A stretch of 64,000 nucleotides of DNA from Methanothermobacter thermautotrophicus (GCF_014889545.1 NZ_QKOF01000006.1:124001-188000), one strand, 5' to 3'; shown: positions 47,388-59,565, counted from the first letter of the stretch. A program made the numbers and translations. Notes: generated by a model not told the origin, from the sequence alone.

Positions 47388-47761
47388 TGAAGATAGCAAT
47401 AGCGTCCTCTGGAACCGATCTGGAATCAGAGGTCAGCAGATTTTTTGGCAGAGCTCCCTATTTCATGATTGTTGAAATGAAGGATGGTAATATAGAATCC
47501 TCCGAAGTCATTGAAAACCCTTCAGCATCAGCTTCAGGGGGAGCAGGTATAAAAACAGCCCAGATAATTGCAAATAATGGTGTGGAGGCAGTTATAGCTT
47601 CTTCACCAGGTCCAAACGCCTTTGAGGTTCTGAATGAACTGGGCATAAAGATTTACCGGGCAACCGGAGCATCAGTTGAGGAGAATATCAGGCTCTTCAC
47701 AGAGGGAAATCTTGAGGAGATACGATCAGCGGGCAGTGGCCGTGGCAGGAGAAGAAGATAG
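47387..47761 (+). CDS. NifX-like protein, MTH1175 type
   Basis: 124 residues, the same length as M. thermautotrophicus MTH1175, whose ribonuclease H-like solution structure is known and which is a model for the FeMo-cofactor-binding domain family. Seen: MKIAIASSGTDLESEVSRFFGRAPYFMIVE, SASGGAGIKTAQIIANNGVEAVIAS, and a basic tail RGRRRR. It overlaps the Mrp gene by 1 bp, so both are probably made in step. Confidence 0.92.
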   Translation: MKIAIASSGTDLESEVSRFFGRAPYFMIVEMKDGNIESSEVIENPSASASGGAGIKTAQIIANNGVEAVIASSPGPNAFEVLNELGIKIYRATGASVEENIRLFTEGNLEEIRSAGSGRGRRRR

Positions 47762-47790
47762 ACACTAAATTATGATGAGCCGGTGTTTCG

Positions 47791-48666
47791 ATGAAGCCCT
47801 TAATGGTAGCAATAACCGGGGGAAAGGGGGGAACAGGAAAATCAACCATAGCATGTTCTCTTGCCATAGCCCTCGCCAATAAATTCAGGGTACTCCTCGT
47901 AGACACAGATGTTGAGTGTCCAGATGACCACATAATCCTGTCCGTACAGAGAAGAAAAACAGATGAAGTAACTCTTCAGATACCCTCCTTTGATTTTTCA
48001 GCTTGCTCCATGTGCGGTAACTGTTCAGAGGTGTGCAGAAAAAATGCAATCGTATTTGTGGAGGGCAGGCACCCAATTCTTGTCAGGGATAGATGCAGTG
48101 GCTGTGGGACATGCAGTCTTTCATGCAGAAATAATGCAATAAAGGATGAGGAGATGGTCGCAGGCTTCCTTTATGATGGCAAACTCCCTGAAAATTATGA
48201 TGAGAAAATTAGAAGAAATTTCAGGTTACTTTCCGGGGAAACAACTGTGAATATAGAATCAAGCGCACGATTGGTGGATTCACTCATGAAAAATGCGAGA
48301 GAGCACCATGATATGGACTTCATAATCATTGACACTGCAGCAGGAGTCCACTGTAATGTTATACATGCCATCATGGATGTTAACCTTGCCTTTGCTGTTA
48401 CAGAGCCAACACCCTTCGGTAGTCATGATCTGAAGCTGATACTTAAGCTCCTTGACAGGCTGGGTGTAACTTCAAGTATTATCCTCAACCGTGCAGGAAT
48501 TGGTAACGCAGACCCGATACTCGAGGTTTCCAGAGAAACAGGGAGGCCCATTGTGGCTGAAATAGGATATTCTAAGGATGTAATGGAGGCCTATTCAGCG
48601 GGTGAACCCCTTAATGTTCCAGAAATAGATGCTGTTGCAGAGTTACTTGAGATGCAGAGGTGTTAA
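47791..48666 (+). CDS. MinD-type ATPase with two inserted ferredoxin motifs
   Basis: 291 residues. The deviant Walker A GGKGGTGKST is near residue 10. Two [4Fe-4S] ferredoxin motifs are inserted at about 71-115: CSMCGNCSEVC and CSGCGTCSLSC, both complete. Then follow the switch DTAAGVHCN and a NRAG nucleotide site. Such ParA/MinD-ferredoxin proteins pair up in ORP-type clusters of sulfate reducers. It ends 1 bp before its paralogue's GTG. Confidence 0.9.
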   Translation: MKPLMVAITGGKGGTGKSTIACSLAIALANKFRVLLVDTDVECPDDHIILSVQRRKTDEVTLQIPSFDFSACSMCGNCSEVCRKNAIVFVEGRHPILVRDRCSGCGTCSLSCRNNAIKDEEMVAGFLYDGKLPENYDEKIRRNFRLLSGETTVNIESSARLVDSLMKNAREHHDMDFIIIDTAAGVHCNVIHAIMDVNLAFAVTEPTPFGSHDLKLILKLLDRLGVTSSIILNRAGIGNADPILEVSRETGRPIVAEIGYSKDVMEAYSAGEPLNVPEIDAVAELLEMQRC

Positions 48667-48667
48667 C

Positions 48668-49561
48668 GTGAAGGAGGTATGTATCCTCTCAGGAAAGGGT
48701 GGGGCTGGAAAGAGCAGCATAGTGGCTTCAATGGCGGTTTTACTCGCTGATAGAGCAGAAATAATCGTTGGGGACTGCGATGTGGACACACCCAATCTGG
48801 CACTCATCATGGGATCTTCAGGGGATGTGGAGTGCGAAACCATAAGGGCCTCTGAAAAGGCATTCTTAATGGCTGAAAGATGCAAATCAAGAAAGAAATG
48901 CGTGAGGGTATGCAGATTCAATGCAATAAAATGGAGTGCAAAGAACTCAAAACCTGAAATAAATGAATTTCTCTGCGAAGGATGCGGAGCATGTGCATAT
49001 ATATGCCCTGATAGAGCGATAGATATCAGAGAAGTGGATACAGGAAAGATTTGCTATTTTAAGTCTGATTACGGATTCGGTGTAGTATCCGGCCATCTTA
49101 AAATTGGTGAGAGAGGCTCAGGAAAGATTGTGGATTCTCTGAGGAGAAAGGTCTCTGAAATTGGAAGAGCGGAGGGCCTGGATCTGGCTCTCCTGGATTC
49201 AGCAGCCGGTATTGGCTGCCCTGTGGTATCATCAGTTAAGGGATGTGACCGGGCCATTATAATAACGGAACCTACAAAGGCAGCTATAAATGACTCTAAA
49301 CGTGCAATAGAACTTGTAAGGCATTTTGGGATCCCACACTCCATAATAATCAATAAATACGATTTAAATTATGAGATCGCAGCTGAGATAGAAGATCTTG
49401 CAGACAGGAATGAGATACCCATCATGGGAAGGATACCCTACGATTTGGCATTTACAGATGCTCTGGTTAACGGATTACCCGCAGTGATCTGCAATCCCCA
49501 CCTTAAAAAGCTATTTAGGGGGATGGTTGATGAGCTAATGCTAAATATGGGGCTGGATTGA
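48668..49561 (+). CDS. MinD-type ATPase with a degenerate and an intact ferredoxin motif
   Basis: 297 residues, paralogue of the preceding protein. The Walker A is SGKGGAGKSS. The first ferredoxin motif reads CKSRKKCVRVC, where the second Cys of C-x2-C-x2-C-x3-C is Arg; the second (CEGCGACAYIC) is complete. The first site may hold a three-iron cluster or none. LLDSAAGIGC and INKYD are the later ATPase motifs. The GTG at 48668 follows GAGGTGTTAAC; an upstream in-frame extension runs into the previous gene and is not needed. Confidence 0.9.
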   Translation: MKEVCILSGKGGAGKSSIVASMAVLLADRAEIIVGDCDVDTPNLALIMGSSGDVECETIRASEKAFLMAERCKSRKKCVRVCRFNAIKWSAKNSKPEINEFLCEGCGACAYICPDRAIDIREVDTGKICYFKSDYGFGVVSGHLKIGERGSGKIVDSLRRKVSEIGRAEGLDLALLDSAAGIGCPVVSSVKGCDRAIIITEPTKAAINDSKRAIELVRHFGIPHSIIINKYDLNYEIAAEIEDLADRNEIPIMGRIPYDLAFTDALVNGLPAVICNPHLKKLFRGMVDELMLNMGLD

Positions 49562-49562
49562 C

Positions 49563-50786
49563 ATGAAAGAGAATGATGGAGCACCACTGAAGGAGGGAGA
49601 AACCGCTTCCAAGTATTCGGTAATCATCAACATGATTTTAGTGGTGATGAAGGGGTTTACCGGTTACCTCTCTGGAAATATAGCTCTGATAGCAGATGCC
49701 ATACATTCCTTTGCGGATGTATTCTCATCAGCCGCTGTATTCATTGGCCTTAAGCTCTCACAGAGAAAACCTGATGAACTATTTCCCTATGGATACCATA
49801 GAATTGAAACTCTTGTTTCCCTCCTCGTTTCAGTGCTGATCATCATAACCGGCCTGGAGATAACATGGAACTCCATTATTTACATCTTAAATCCAGCTTC
49901 AGAGGTTTCCATGGCCACTGCAAGCCTTGCAGTGAGTTTGATATCAATTGGAGTCTCCTATGCCATTGCATTTTATAAGGTGAGGGTTGGGAGAAGAATC
50001 GGTTCAACAGCCCTCCTTAACGATGGGAAGCACAGCTACGTGGATGTCGTATCCTCCATTCTTGTCTTCCTAGGGATCTTCGGGGAGTACATGGGTCTTC
50101 ATGGCTTTCAGGGCATCGCCGGAGTGATAATATCTGTGGTGATAATTTATATTGGGATCAGGCTTGCAAAATATGATGTTCTGACCCTCCTTGATGCATG
50201 TATTGACCGTGATTCCATGGAAGTCATAAAGAAGACGGTTTTATCGGTCCCAGGTGTTGAGGGGGTTCATGAGGTCAGAATAAGAAGATCTGGACCATAC
50301 CTCTTTGGCGAGCTGCATATTGAACTTGAAAGGGGCCTGCCTGTGGATAAGATAGAGGGGATCATTTCTCAGATAAACTCCCGGGTTAAGGAGGTTGTCC
50401 CATCCATTGACCACCTCACGGTACAGCCGGAGACGGTTAAAAGGGAGGAGGTTGTGGTTGCGGTGCCGCTTGCAGATAACCATGGAATGGAATCCACAAT
50501 CAGCACCCACTTTGGAAGGGCAGACTCTTTCCTTATTGCAAGAACCCGCAATGGGGAGATACTTGATTACAGGATAGTTGAAAATCCAGGGAAATCACTG
50601 AAAACAAAGAGGGGGATTCGAGCTGCTGAGCTCCTGAAAAATGAGAATATTGATGTTCTGGTGATTGAAAAATTATCAGAGGGTCCAGAACTTCTTTTTT
50701 CGGATTATCTCCTTGGAACAGTACCTCCAGAGGGATCATCCCTTGAGGAGGTCATTAAAAATGCATCAATGAAATTTTCAGGGTGA
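49563..50786 (+). CDS. CDF cation efflux transporter fused to a NifX-like domain
   Basis: 407 residues. Residues about 1-215 form a six-helix cation diffusion facilitator with the metal-site pairs DAIHSFAD and DGKHSYVD. Residues 215-290 are the cytoplasmic CDF dimerisation domain (VHEVRIRRSGPYLFGELHIEL). From about 295 to 400 lies a NifX/MTH1175-like domain (VAVPLADNHGMESTISTHFGRADSFLIA). This ties metal export to the two other NifX-like proteins of the operon. The gene is separated from the ATPase by 1 bp. Confidence 0.9.
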   Translation: MKENDGAPLKEGETASKYSVIINMILVVMKGFTGYLSGNIALIADAIHSFADVFSSAAVFIGLKLSQRKPDELFPYGYHRIETLVSLLVSVLIIITGLEITWNSIIYILNPASEVSMATASLAVSLISIGVSYAIAFYKVRVGRRIGSTALLNDGKHSYVDVVSSILVFLGIFGEYMGLHGFQGIAGVIISVVIIYIGIRLAKYDVLTLLDACIDRDSMEVIKKTVLSVPGVEGVHEVRIRRSGPYLFGELHIELERGLPVDKIEGIISQINSRVKEVVPSIDHLTVQPETVKREEVVVAVPLADNHGMESTISTHFGRADSFLIARTRNGEILDYRIVENPGKSLKTKRGIRAAELLKNENIDVLVIEKLSEGPELLFSDYLLGTVPPEGSSLEEVIKNASMKFSG

Positions 50787-50806
50787 TGCACCTCATGATC
50801 ACTCCA

Positions 50807-52099
50807 TCAAAGTTTTCCCTGGAGCATCTCAGTAACGGTTCTTATATGATTCTGCTGCTGACGGACCTCATCGGTGATTGACTTTAAAAGCTGGGACGTC
50901 ATGGGGACAGGCACGCTCCTGAATACATAGGATTCCAGGAGTAAATTGAAGGCTCTCTCCTCTGCCAGACTATCAAATCGCCTTTTATCTGACCTCATGA
51001 ATACAGGGTTTTCATCCTCAGGGAGTTCCCTGACCTCCTCACCAAGTTCAGTACCAGGCAGTGGCTCAGCTATGCTCACGAAGTAGTCATCCAGCATGAG
51101 TTCATCTGCAAGTTCAAGGGTCTCCTGGTAGTCATCATCGTCCTCCCCGGGGTAACCGACGATGAAGGAGCCCGCAACCTTCAGTTTATACTCCCTTGCA
51201 AGTTCAACCGCCTCAACAACCTGATCAGGAGTTATCCCCTTCTTCATCTTCCTGAGCATCCTCCTGCTCCCCGATTCTATACCATAGAAGACCCATCCAT
51301 TCGTGTACTCTGATATGGCCTCAAGAACATCTCCCTTGATCATATCAACCCGTATATCTGGCACTGTGAGGTTCCGGCTACCTGTGACCTCACTTATACT
51401 CCTCAGGAGGCCCCTGAAGGCTTCCTCGTCAATGCCCCTGAACTTGCTGCTGCCATACAGGGTGCCTGTACCCCCACTTATGGCGAACCTCCTGGCACCT
51501 GATGCCTTCAGTTCACGGACCTCCCTGATTATATCCTCAAGGGGTCTGCTTCTCACCTTCCGACCAAAGAATTCAGGGACCTGACAGAAGGTGCAGTTAC
51601 CTGGACAGCCCCTGTGGGTTTCAATGTAGACACTGGCACCCCTTATATCCTCCCTGGAGATGTCACCCGGAACAAGGGGGAGGGGCCTCTCCATGGGGCA
51701 GGGTGATGATTCATTGATCACTATTCCCTCAGGTGATCTGAAGGCTGCACCGGGGACATCCTCTGGTCTACAATTTCCAGCTGCAAGCTCCATCACAGCA
51801 CCGACCTTATCCTCCCCCTCTCCCCTCACAACGAGGTCCACATCGAGGTACCTGAATACCATCCCGGGGTCTATGCTGACCGGACCACCCACCACCCTGA
51901 AGCCGCCAATATTATTAATAATATCCCGGTACCTCAGGAGGTGAATGGTGGACTGGAGGCTTATGAATACGATCTCTGATTTAACACCATCAAATCCCTT
52001 CCTGATTTCAACCCTGTGTCCAAGGTCTCTCAGGACCCCTGCAATGAGCATTGAACCGTAATTGTAGTGTTCAGGTGTTACAACAGTTACATGACTCAT
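50807..52099 (-). CDS. B12-binding radical SAM protein, candidate McrA glutamine C-methyltransferase
   Basis: 430 residues. An N-terminal cobalamin-binding-like domain (about 1-120) is followed by a radical SAM domain with CPGNCTFC (C-x3-C-x2-C) near residue 165, ISGGTGTLYG and GIESGSRRM. It fits the methanogen B12-radical SAM group of the MJ_0865 type, members of which have been shown to methylate the alpha carbon of the active-site Gln of McrA. Gln400 is present in the neighbouring McrA. The ATG overlaps the mmp10 stop, so the two modification enzymes are co-expressed. Substrate assignment is inference. Confidence 0.75.
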   Translation of the reverse strand: MSHVTVVTPEHYNYGSMLIAGVLRDLGHRVEIRKGFDGVKSEIVFISLQSTIHLLRYRDIINNIGGFRVVGGPVSIDPGMVFRYLDVDLVVRGEGEDKVGAVMELAAGNCRPEDVPGAAFRSPEGIVINESSPCPMERPLPLVPGDISREDIRGASVYIETHRGCPGNCTFCQVPEFFGRKVRSRPLEDIIREVRELKASGARRFAISGGTGTLYGSSKFRGIDEEAFRGLLRSISEVTGSRNLTVPDIRVDMIKGDVLEAISEYTNGWVFYGIESGSRRMLRKMKKGITPDQVVEAVELAREYKLKVAGSFIVGYPGEDDDDYQETLELADELMLDDYFVSIAEPLPGTELGEEVRELPEDENPVFMRSDKRRFDSLAEERAFNLLLESYVFRSVPVPMTSQLLKSITDEVRQQQNHIRTVTEMLQGKL

Positions 52100-53343
52100 T
52101 CGGAAGCACCAAAGAAATTTATCGCCTGTATGAGTTCATAGAAGCCTTCCATCTCCCTCTCGATCACGTCATACTCTGAGAGAGTGCCACTCATTTCACC
52201 ATCAACGGTCAATCTGTCAGGGCCCCTCACAACGATCCGGTCGACACCATCACGGCTGAGAACCTCCCTGGCCTGCATATCATGCACAAAGGCCCTTCCA
52301 GGGATTATGACTGTTTCCCTCAGATCGCCGGGATCCACCTCCTCAAGGTCCCTTAGGGTTATGAGGCAGGCTATGTCCTTGTTGACACCAACAACGTTCA
52401 CAAGGTCATCGGCCCCCAGGTTGTGTATTATCCTCCTTATGTAGGGTGCTGCAATGGATCCTGTGATTATTGTGGCCTCGCCCCTGATCTCTGGGAGGAT
52501 TTCAAGGTACTCCCTGCTTGAATCAGCTGCAAGGACAAAGGGTGTACCGTTCCGGGGGTCACAGACAGGGGTCCCGGTTACACGGAGATTGAATTCCCGG
52601 TCAATGCTCCGCACAAGTTCTTCAAATTCAGAAACAGTGTGGGGCTCCAGGCCATCAATGATGGGCTCATTCCCAAGTATGAGGCCCTGGTGTTCATAGT
52701 TGGCGAATCTCATCATGATGAAACCTGTGGCACCCCACTCTTCCAGTCTCGCGCATGTTTCAAGGAGGTCCTCGCCATCGTTTACCCCTGGTATTATCAC
52801 CGACGCTGCATGGACCTCACAGGATTCACAGAATATCCTGAGGGCCTCAAGGGCCCTGGAGGCGTTTTCATCCCTCATCCACTCACGCCTCAGATCAGGG
52901 TTTGCTGAGAACACAGTGAAGGTGACCTCATCAACACCATTTTCAATGAGCCTCGAGGCGATTCCTGGGTCATCTATTCCCTTTCCGCTGGTGTAGCCAA
53001 GGTGTATGGGGATTCCGAATTCACCAAGACCTGCTGTGAGTTCCTCAAGGTGGGGATAGCAGCTCACATCCCCTCCGCCGCTGATGTTTATCTTCACGTC
53101 CCTATCCTGAAAATTCCCCATCATGAGAGTTGTCTGCACGTTGCCCATAACAAGGAATGGGGGCAGGAATTCATTACCAATCTCTGCAACACCCTTTCCA
53201 CAGGTTTCACATCCAACCCTACCAGGTGAACAGTTTTTACATCCAAAGGGTTCGAATTCACCAACTTTACGGAAGTAGCAGTACCTGCAGAATCCCCTGC
53301 AGTCCTTTCCAGGTATACCACCTAAATCTGCTATTATCTGCAT
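52096..53343 (-). CDS. mmp10: Methanogenesis marker 10, radical SAM McrA arginine methyltransferase
   Basis: 415 residues. The N-terminus GGIPGKDCRGFCRYCYFRKVG holds the radical SAM Cys set (C-x3-C-x2-C), followed by a second Cys-rich segment CKNCSPGRVGCETC. Mmp10 C-methylates McrA Arg (5-methyl-Arg271 in this enzyme). It is divergent from mcrB across a 430-bp gap and overlaps the B12 radical SAM gene. It has a TATA-like run on the minus strand near 53362-53378. Confidence 0.9.
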   Translation of the reverse strand: MQIIADLGGIPGKDCRGFCRYCYFRKVGEFEPFGCKNCSPGRVGCETCGKGVAEIGNEFLPPFLVMGNVQTTLMMGNFQDRDVKINISGGGDVSCYPHLEELTAGLGEFGIPIHLGYTSGKGIDDPGIASRLIENGVDEVTFTVFSANPDLRREWMRDENASRALEALRIFCESCEVHAASVIIPGVNDGEDLLETCARLEEWGATGFIMMRFANYEHQGLILGNEPIIDGLEPHTVSEFEELVRSIDREFNLRVTGTPVCDPRNGTPFVLAADSSREYLEILPEIRGEATIITGSIAAPYIRRIIHNLGADDLVNVVGVNKDIACLITLRDLEEVDPGDLRETVIIPGRAFVHDMQAREVLSRDGVDRIVVRGPDRLTVDGEMSGTLSEYDVIEREMEGFYELIQAINFFGASE

Positions 53344-53597
53344 GTCACTCTCTCTGTCCAGTTCTCTAAATATAATTTATTATATATTACCAGCTTTATC
53401 CACATGAAGCAGTAACTTTGGGTGACCAGAGGTGAATTCCTAATTAATTGCTAGGCCTATGGATCGTTTCCAGATATCCCTGAGTGGCCCACACGTGATT
53501 GTTATTACTCCCTGCAGATGATACCCTCCTTTGTGATGATCATAAAAATCAACGCGCCCATATAAAAAATCCAGAAAACCCGAAAAAAGGTGTTTTT

Positions 53598-53608
53598 ACA
53601 TATAAATC
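53598..53608 (+). promoter_or_regulatory. TATA box candidate of the mcr operon
   Basis: ACATATAAATC lies 166-176 bp before the mcrB ATG; initiation about 25 bp downstream would give a leader of roughly 150 bases. An alternative TATA at 53561-53570 would add about 37 bases. Confidence 0.5.
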
Positions 53609-53664
53609 TTTCGACTTGATTCAGAAAGAAATCTTAATTAATTATAATCAAGTTAAATATGCAT

Positions 53665-55105
<1,441 letters not shown>

Positions 55106-55136
55106 ATAATCTCTCAGAACTGGGGGCAAAAAACCA

Positions 55137-55574
55137 ATGGACGTTCAGATATTTCCACACCGGCTACTAGGGGCTGACACCACCGAGAAACTCCTTAACC
55201 GCCTTGAGGACATCAGCGGCATTAAGAGAATGGTGATACATGGACAGCGCCTGCCACCAGAGGACCACCCTGACAGACGCATAATCAGCGTTAAAGGTCA
55301 GGAATTCGAGCTTCAAGTGAAAACAGGCCGAGTACTCCTTGAGATAGAGGACGAGGACACAATAACTGACATCAAAAGGGTCTGTGAGGATCTCCTGCCC
55401 TTTGGATACGATGTTACTCCTGGAAAATATATAAGGACGCAGAAGACAGTGACGGATGAGATAAAGTATGGTGAGGACCTTGATAAGGTGCCGGAGGAGC
55501 TCATAGGTCTCACAGACCAGAACGCCCGGCTCAGTGAAAGGGCCACCATAATAAAAAGGAAAAAGGAGCATTAG
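55137..55574 (+). CDS. mcrD: McrD, MCR operon accessory protein
   Basis: 145 residues. McrD is found in all mcr operons and interacts with MCR during assembly; it is not in the final enzyme. Seen: [22 protein letters not shown] and [25 protein letters not shown]. It lies 31 bp after mcrB and abuts mcrC (0 bp). Confidence 0.95.
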
Positions 55575-56171
55575 ATGATCGGAAAGTGCACTCACGTTGT
55601 TGACTGTAGAGAAACAATGGGAATGGGTGAAGGGGGAGGAATAGCCCAGAGGGGTACCTTCGCCCAGTGTGGAAGTGAAGTCCTTGCAGTGGCAATGTCA
55701 CCTGGCAGACGCCACATCACAAAGCCTGTCTGCGAGATAACATTCGCCCTCAGGGAAGCCAACATAATGACCAGCACCATAGTCCTGAATGCAGGTGCGG
55801 GAGTACCGCAGGACGCTCCAAGCGCCGGAGCAGGAAGTCTCTTCGGTCTGACACCGGCTGAAGTCGAGCAGATGAAGAGGCACAAACTCCTGGTCGTACA
55901 CCTTGGAGGAGTAAAGAATCACATCACCTACAAGGCGCGCCTCATACTCAGGAACGTCGACAGACCATGCATAATCATCTGCGAATACCCGGTGGACTTC
56001 GAGGACTTTGCAAAGATAGGTGTAAGGACAAGGGCTGTCATGCCAGATGAACCAAAAACAAAGGGCACCATTGTTGACATTGTGAGTGGAGTCATAAGAG
56101 GAGAAACCTGTCCCCAGGAAAAACTGGATGAGATTATAAGGAAGGTTAAGTTAGCATTAGGAGGTGCATGA
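55575..56171 (+). CDS. mcrC: McrC, component of the MCR activation complex
   Basis: 198 residues with conserved Cys ([25 protein letters not shown]). McrC is a reported part of the ATP-driven complex that reduces F430 Ni and carries nitrogenase-type L-clusters with Mmp7, Mmp17 and Mmp3. It starts immediately after the mcrD stop and ends 1 bp before mcrG, within a GAGGTG ribosome site. Confidence 0.95.
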
Positions 56172-56172
56172 T

Positions 56173-56922
56173 ATGGCACAATACTATCCCGGAACAACTA
56201 AGGTTGCTCAGAACAGAAGGAATTTCTGTAACCCTGAATACGAACTCGAAAAGCTGAGAGAAATCTCAGATGAAGATGTAGTAAAGATTCTGGGTCACAG
56301 GGCCCCAGGGGAAGAATATCCAAGTGTTCACCCACCACTGGAAGAGATGGATGAACCCGAAGACGCAATAAGAGAAATGGTTGAACCAATAGACGGTGCA
56401 AAGGCCGGTGACAGGGTCCGATACATACAGTTCACAGACTCAATGTACTTTGCTCCAGCACAGCCATACGTACGATCAAGGGCATACCTCTGCAGGTACA
56501 GGGGTGCAGACGCAGGTACACTCTCAGGACGTCAGATCATAGAGACCAGGGAGAGGGACCTTGAAAAGATATCCAAGGAACTCCTTGAAACAGAGTTCTT
56601 TGACCCAGCAAGATCAGGTGTCAGGGGTAAATCTGTCCACGGACACTCACTCCGTCTCGACGAAGACGGCATGATGTTCGACATGCTGAGAAGACAGATC
56701 TACAACAAGGACACCGGCAAAGTCGAAATGGTCAAGAACCAGATCGGTGACGAACTCGACGAACCCGTGGACCTTGGTGAACCACTGGATGAGGAAACCC
56801 TCATGAACAAAACAACCATCTACCGTGTGGATGGTGAAGCCTACCGTGATGATACAGACGCCGTGGAGATCATGCAGAGGATCCACGTTTTAAGATCACA
56901 GGGAGGGTACAACCCAGAATAA
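56173..56922 (+). CDS. mcrG: Methyl-coenzyme M reductase I, gamma subunit
   Basis: 249 residues, the usual McrG length. It begins AQYYPGTTKVAQNRR after the start Met and contains FTDSMYFAPAQPYVRSRAY, part of the F430 and coenzyme M binding wall. The start at 56173 follows GAGGTGCATGAT; in-frame codons from 56164 are inside the mcrC end. mcrA follows after 19 bp. Confidence 0.98.
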   Translation: MAQYYPGTTKVAQNRRNFCNPEYELEKLREISDEDVVKILGHRAPGEEYPSVHPPLEEMDEPEDAIREMVEPIDGAKAGDRVRYIQFTDSMYFAPAQPYVRSRAYLCRYRGADAGTLSGRQIIETRERDLEKISKELLETEFFDPARSGVRGKSVHGHSLRLDEDGMMFDMLRRQIYNKDTGKVEMVKNQIGDELDEPVDLGEPLDEETLMNKTTIYRVDGEAYRDDTDAVEIMQRIHVLRSQGGYNPE

Positions 56923-56941
56923 TCCGGGGGAGGTGTAGATT

Positions 56942-58594
<1,653 letters not shown>

Positions 58595-58603
58595 ATTAAC
58601 GAA

Positions 58604-58649
58604 GGTGCATTGCACAAACTTTTTAAGTGGAATGCACCTAATTTTTTTT
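58604..58649 (+). terminator. Terminator between mcrA and mtrE
   Basis: GGTGCATT (58604-58611) and AATGCACC (58631-58638) form an 8-bp stem, followed by eight T (58642-58649). The stop of mcrA is 9 bp before. The mtrE ribosome site lies only 20 bp after, and there is little room for a separate promoter, so partial read-through into mtr is likely. Confidence 0.75.
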
Positions 58650-58677
58650 ATTCAAAAAAATAAAAGGAGGAAGAAAT

Positions 58678-59565
58678 ATGGACCCTATGATAACAGGTTT
58701 AGGTGTTGTAGCTCTCATGGGTGCAGCTGCAACCATAGCAGGAGCCGCAGAGGACTTAGAGTCTGACGTAGGATCCCAGAGTAACCCCAACTCACAGGTT
58801 CAGCTGGCACCACAGATGGGACACCTGCACCGTATAATCAACAAGGCCGTTTCAGGGGAACCCGTTGCCTACGGGACCTGGTGCGGTATTGCTGGTTCAG
58901 TTGCATATGTGCTGATGCAGTCAATGCAGCTGCCTGTGATAATGGCAATTGCAGTTGGCGCTGTAATAGCCGCAATGGTACACACAACCTACGCTGTAAC
59001 ATCCCACATGGGACGAATTGTTAGCCAGTCCCAGTTCAACCAGCCGCTCTTCATGGACATGCTGGTTGAGCACTTAGGCCCAATTGCAGGGCATGGATTT
59101 ATTGTGACATTCTGTGTTGTAGGATTATCATACCTCATGACACTACCAATCCCTGGTCTGGCACACCCATTCCCGCTGCCACTGCTGGCAGTGCTCTGGG
59201 GTATAACAATAGGTGCAATCGGTTCATCAACAGGGGACGTCCACTATGGTGCTGAAAGGGAGTACCAGCAGTACCCCTTCGGTGGAGGTATCCCGGTAGC
59301 GATTCACGGTGACATAACAACAAAGGCAGAGCTGGGTGCAAGGAACTCAATGGACGTTGTTCACTTCTGTGCAAAGTACGGTGGACCATTAACAGGATTC
59401 GCATTCGGTACAATCGTATTCCTCAGCTTCTGGAACACAATAGTCTTCGGTATAACCGGCGGAATAATATCCGGCCTCATAATAGTCTTGTTACTGATAA
59501 TCCTCAACAACAGACTTGAAGTCTTTGCAAGAAACAGATATGGACCATACAAGGAGGATGAATAG
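58678..59565 (+). CDS. mtrE: Methyltransferase Mtr subunit E
   Basis: 295 residues with about six membrane helices. Mtr transfers methyl from methyl-tetrahydromethanopterin to coenzyme M and pumps sodium; MtrC, D and E form the membrane ion path. Seen: ESDVGSQSNPNSQVQLAPQMGHLHR, GSSTGDVHYGAEREYQQYPFGGGIP. AGGAGG precedes the ATG; it is the first gene of mtrEDCBAFGH. Confidence 0.97.
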   Translation: MDPMITGLGVVALMGAAATIAGAAEDLESDVGSQSNPNSQVQLAPQMGHLHRIINKAVSGEPVAYGTWCGIAGSVAYVLMQSMQLPVIMAIAVGAVIAAMVHTTYAVTSHMGRIVSQSQFNQPLFMDMLVEHLGPIAGHGFIVTFCVVGLSYLMTLPIPGLAHPFPLPLLAVLWGITIGAIGSSTGDVHYGAEREYQQYPFGGGIPVAIHGDITTKAELGARNSMDVVHFCAKYGGPLTGFAFGTIVFLSFWNTIVFGITGGIISGLIIVLLLIILNNRLEVFARNRYGPYKEDE

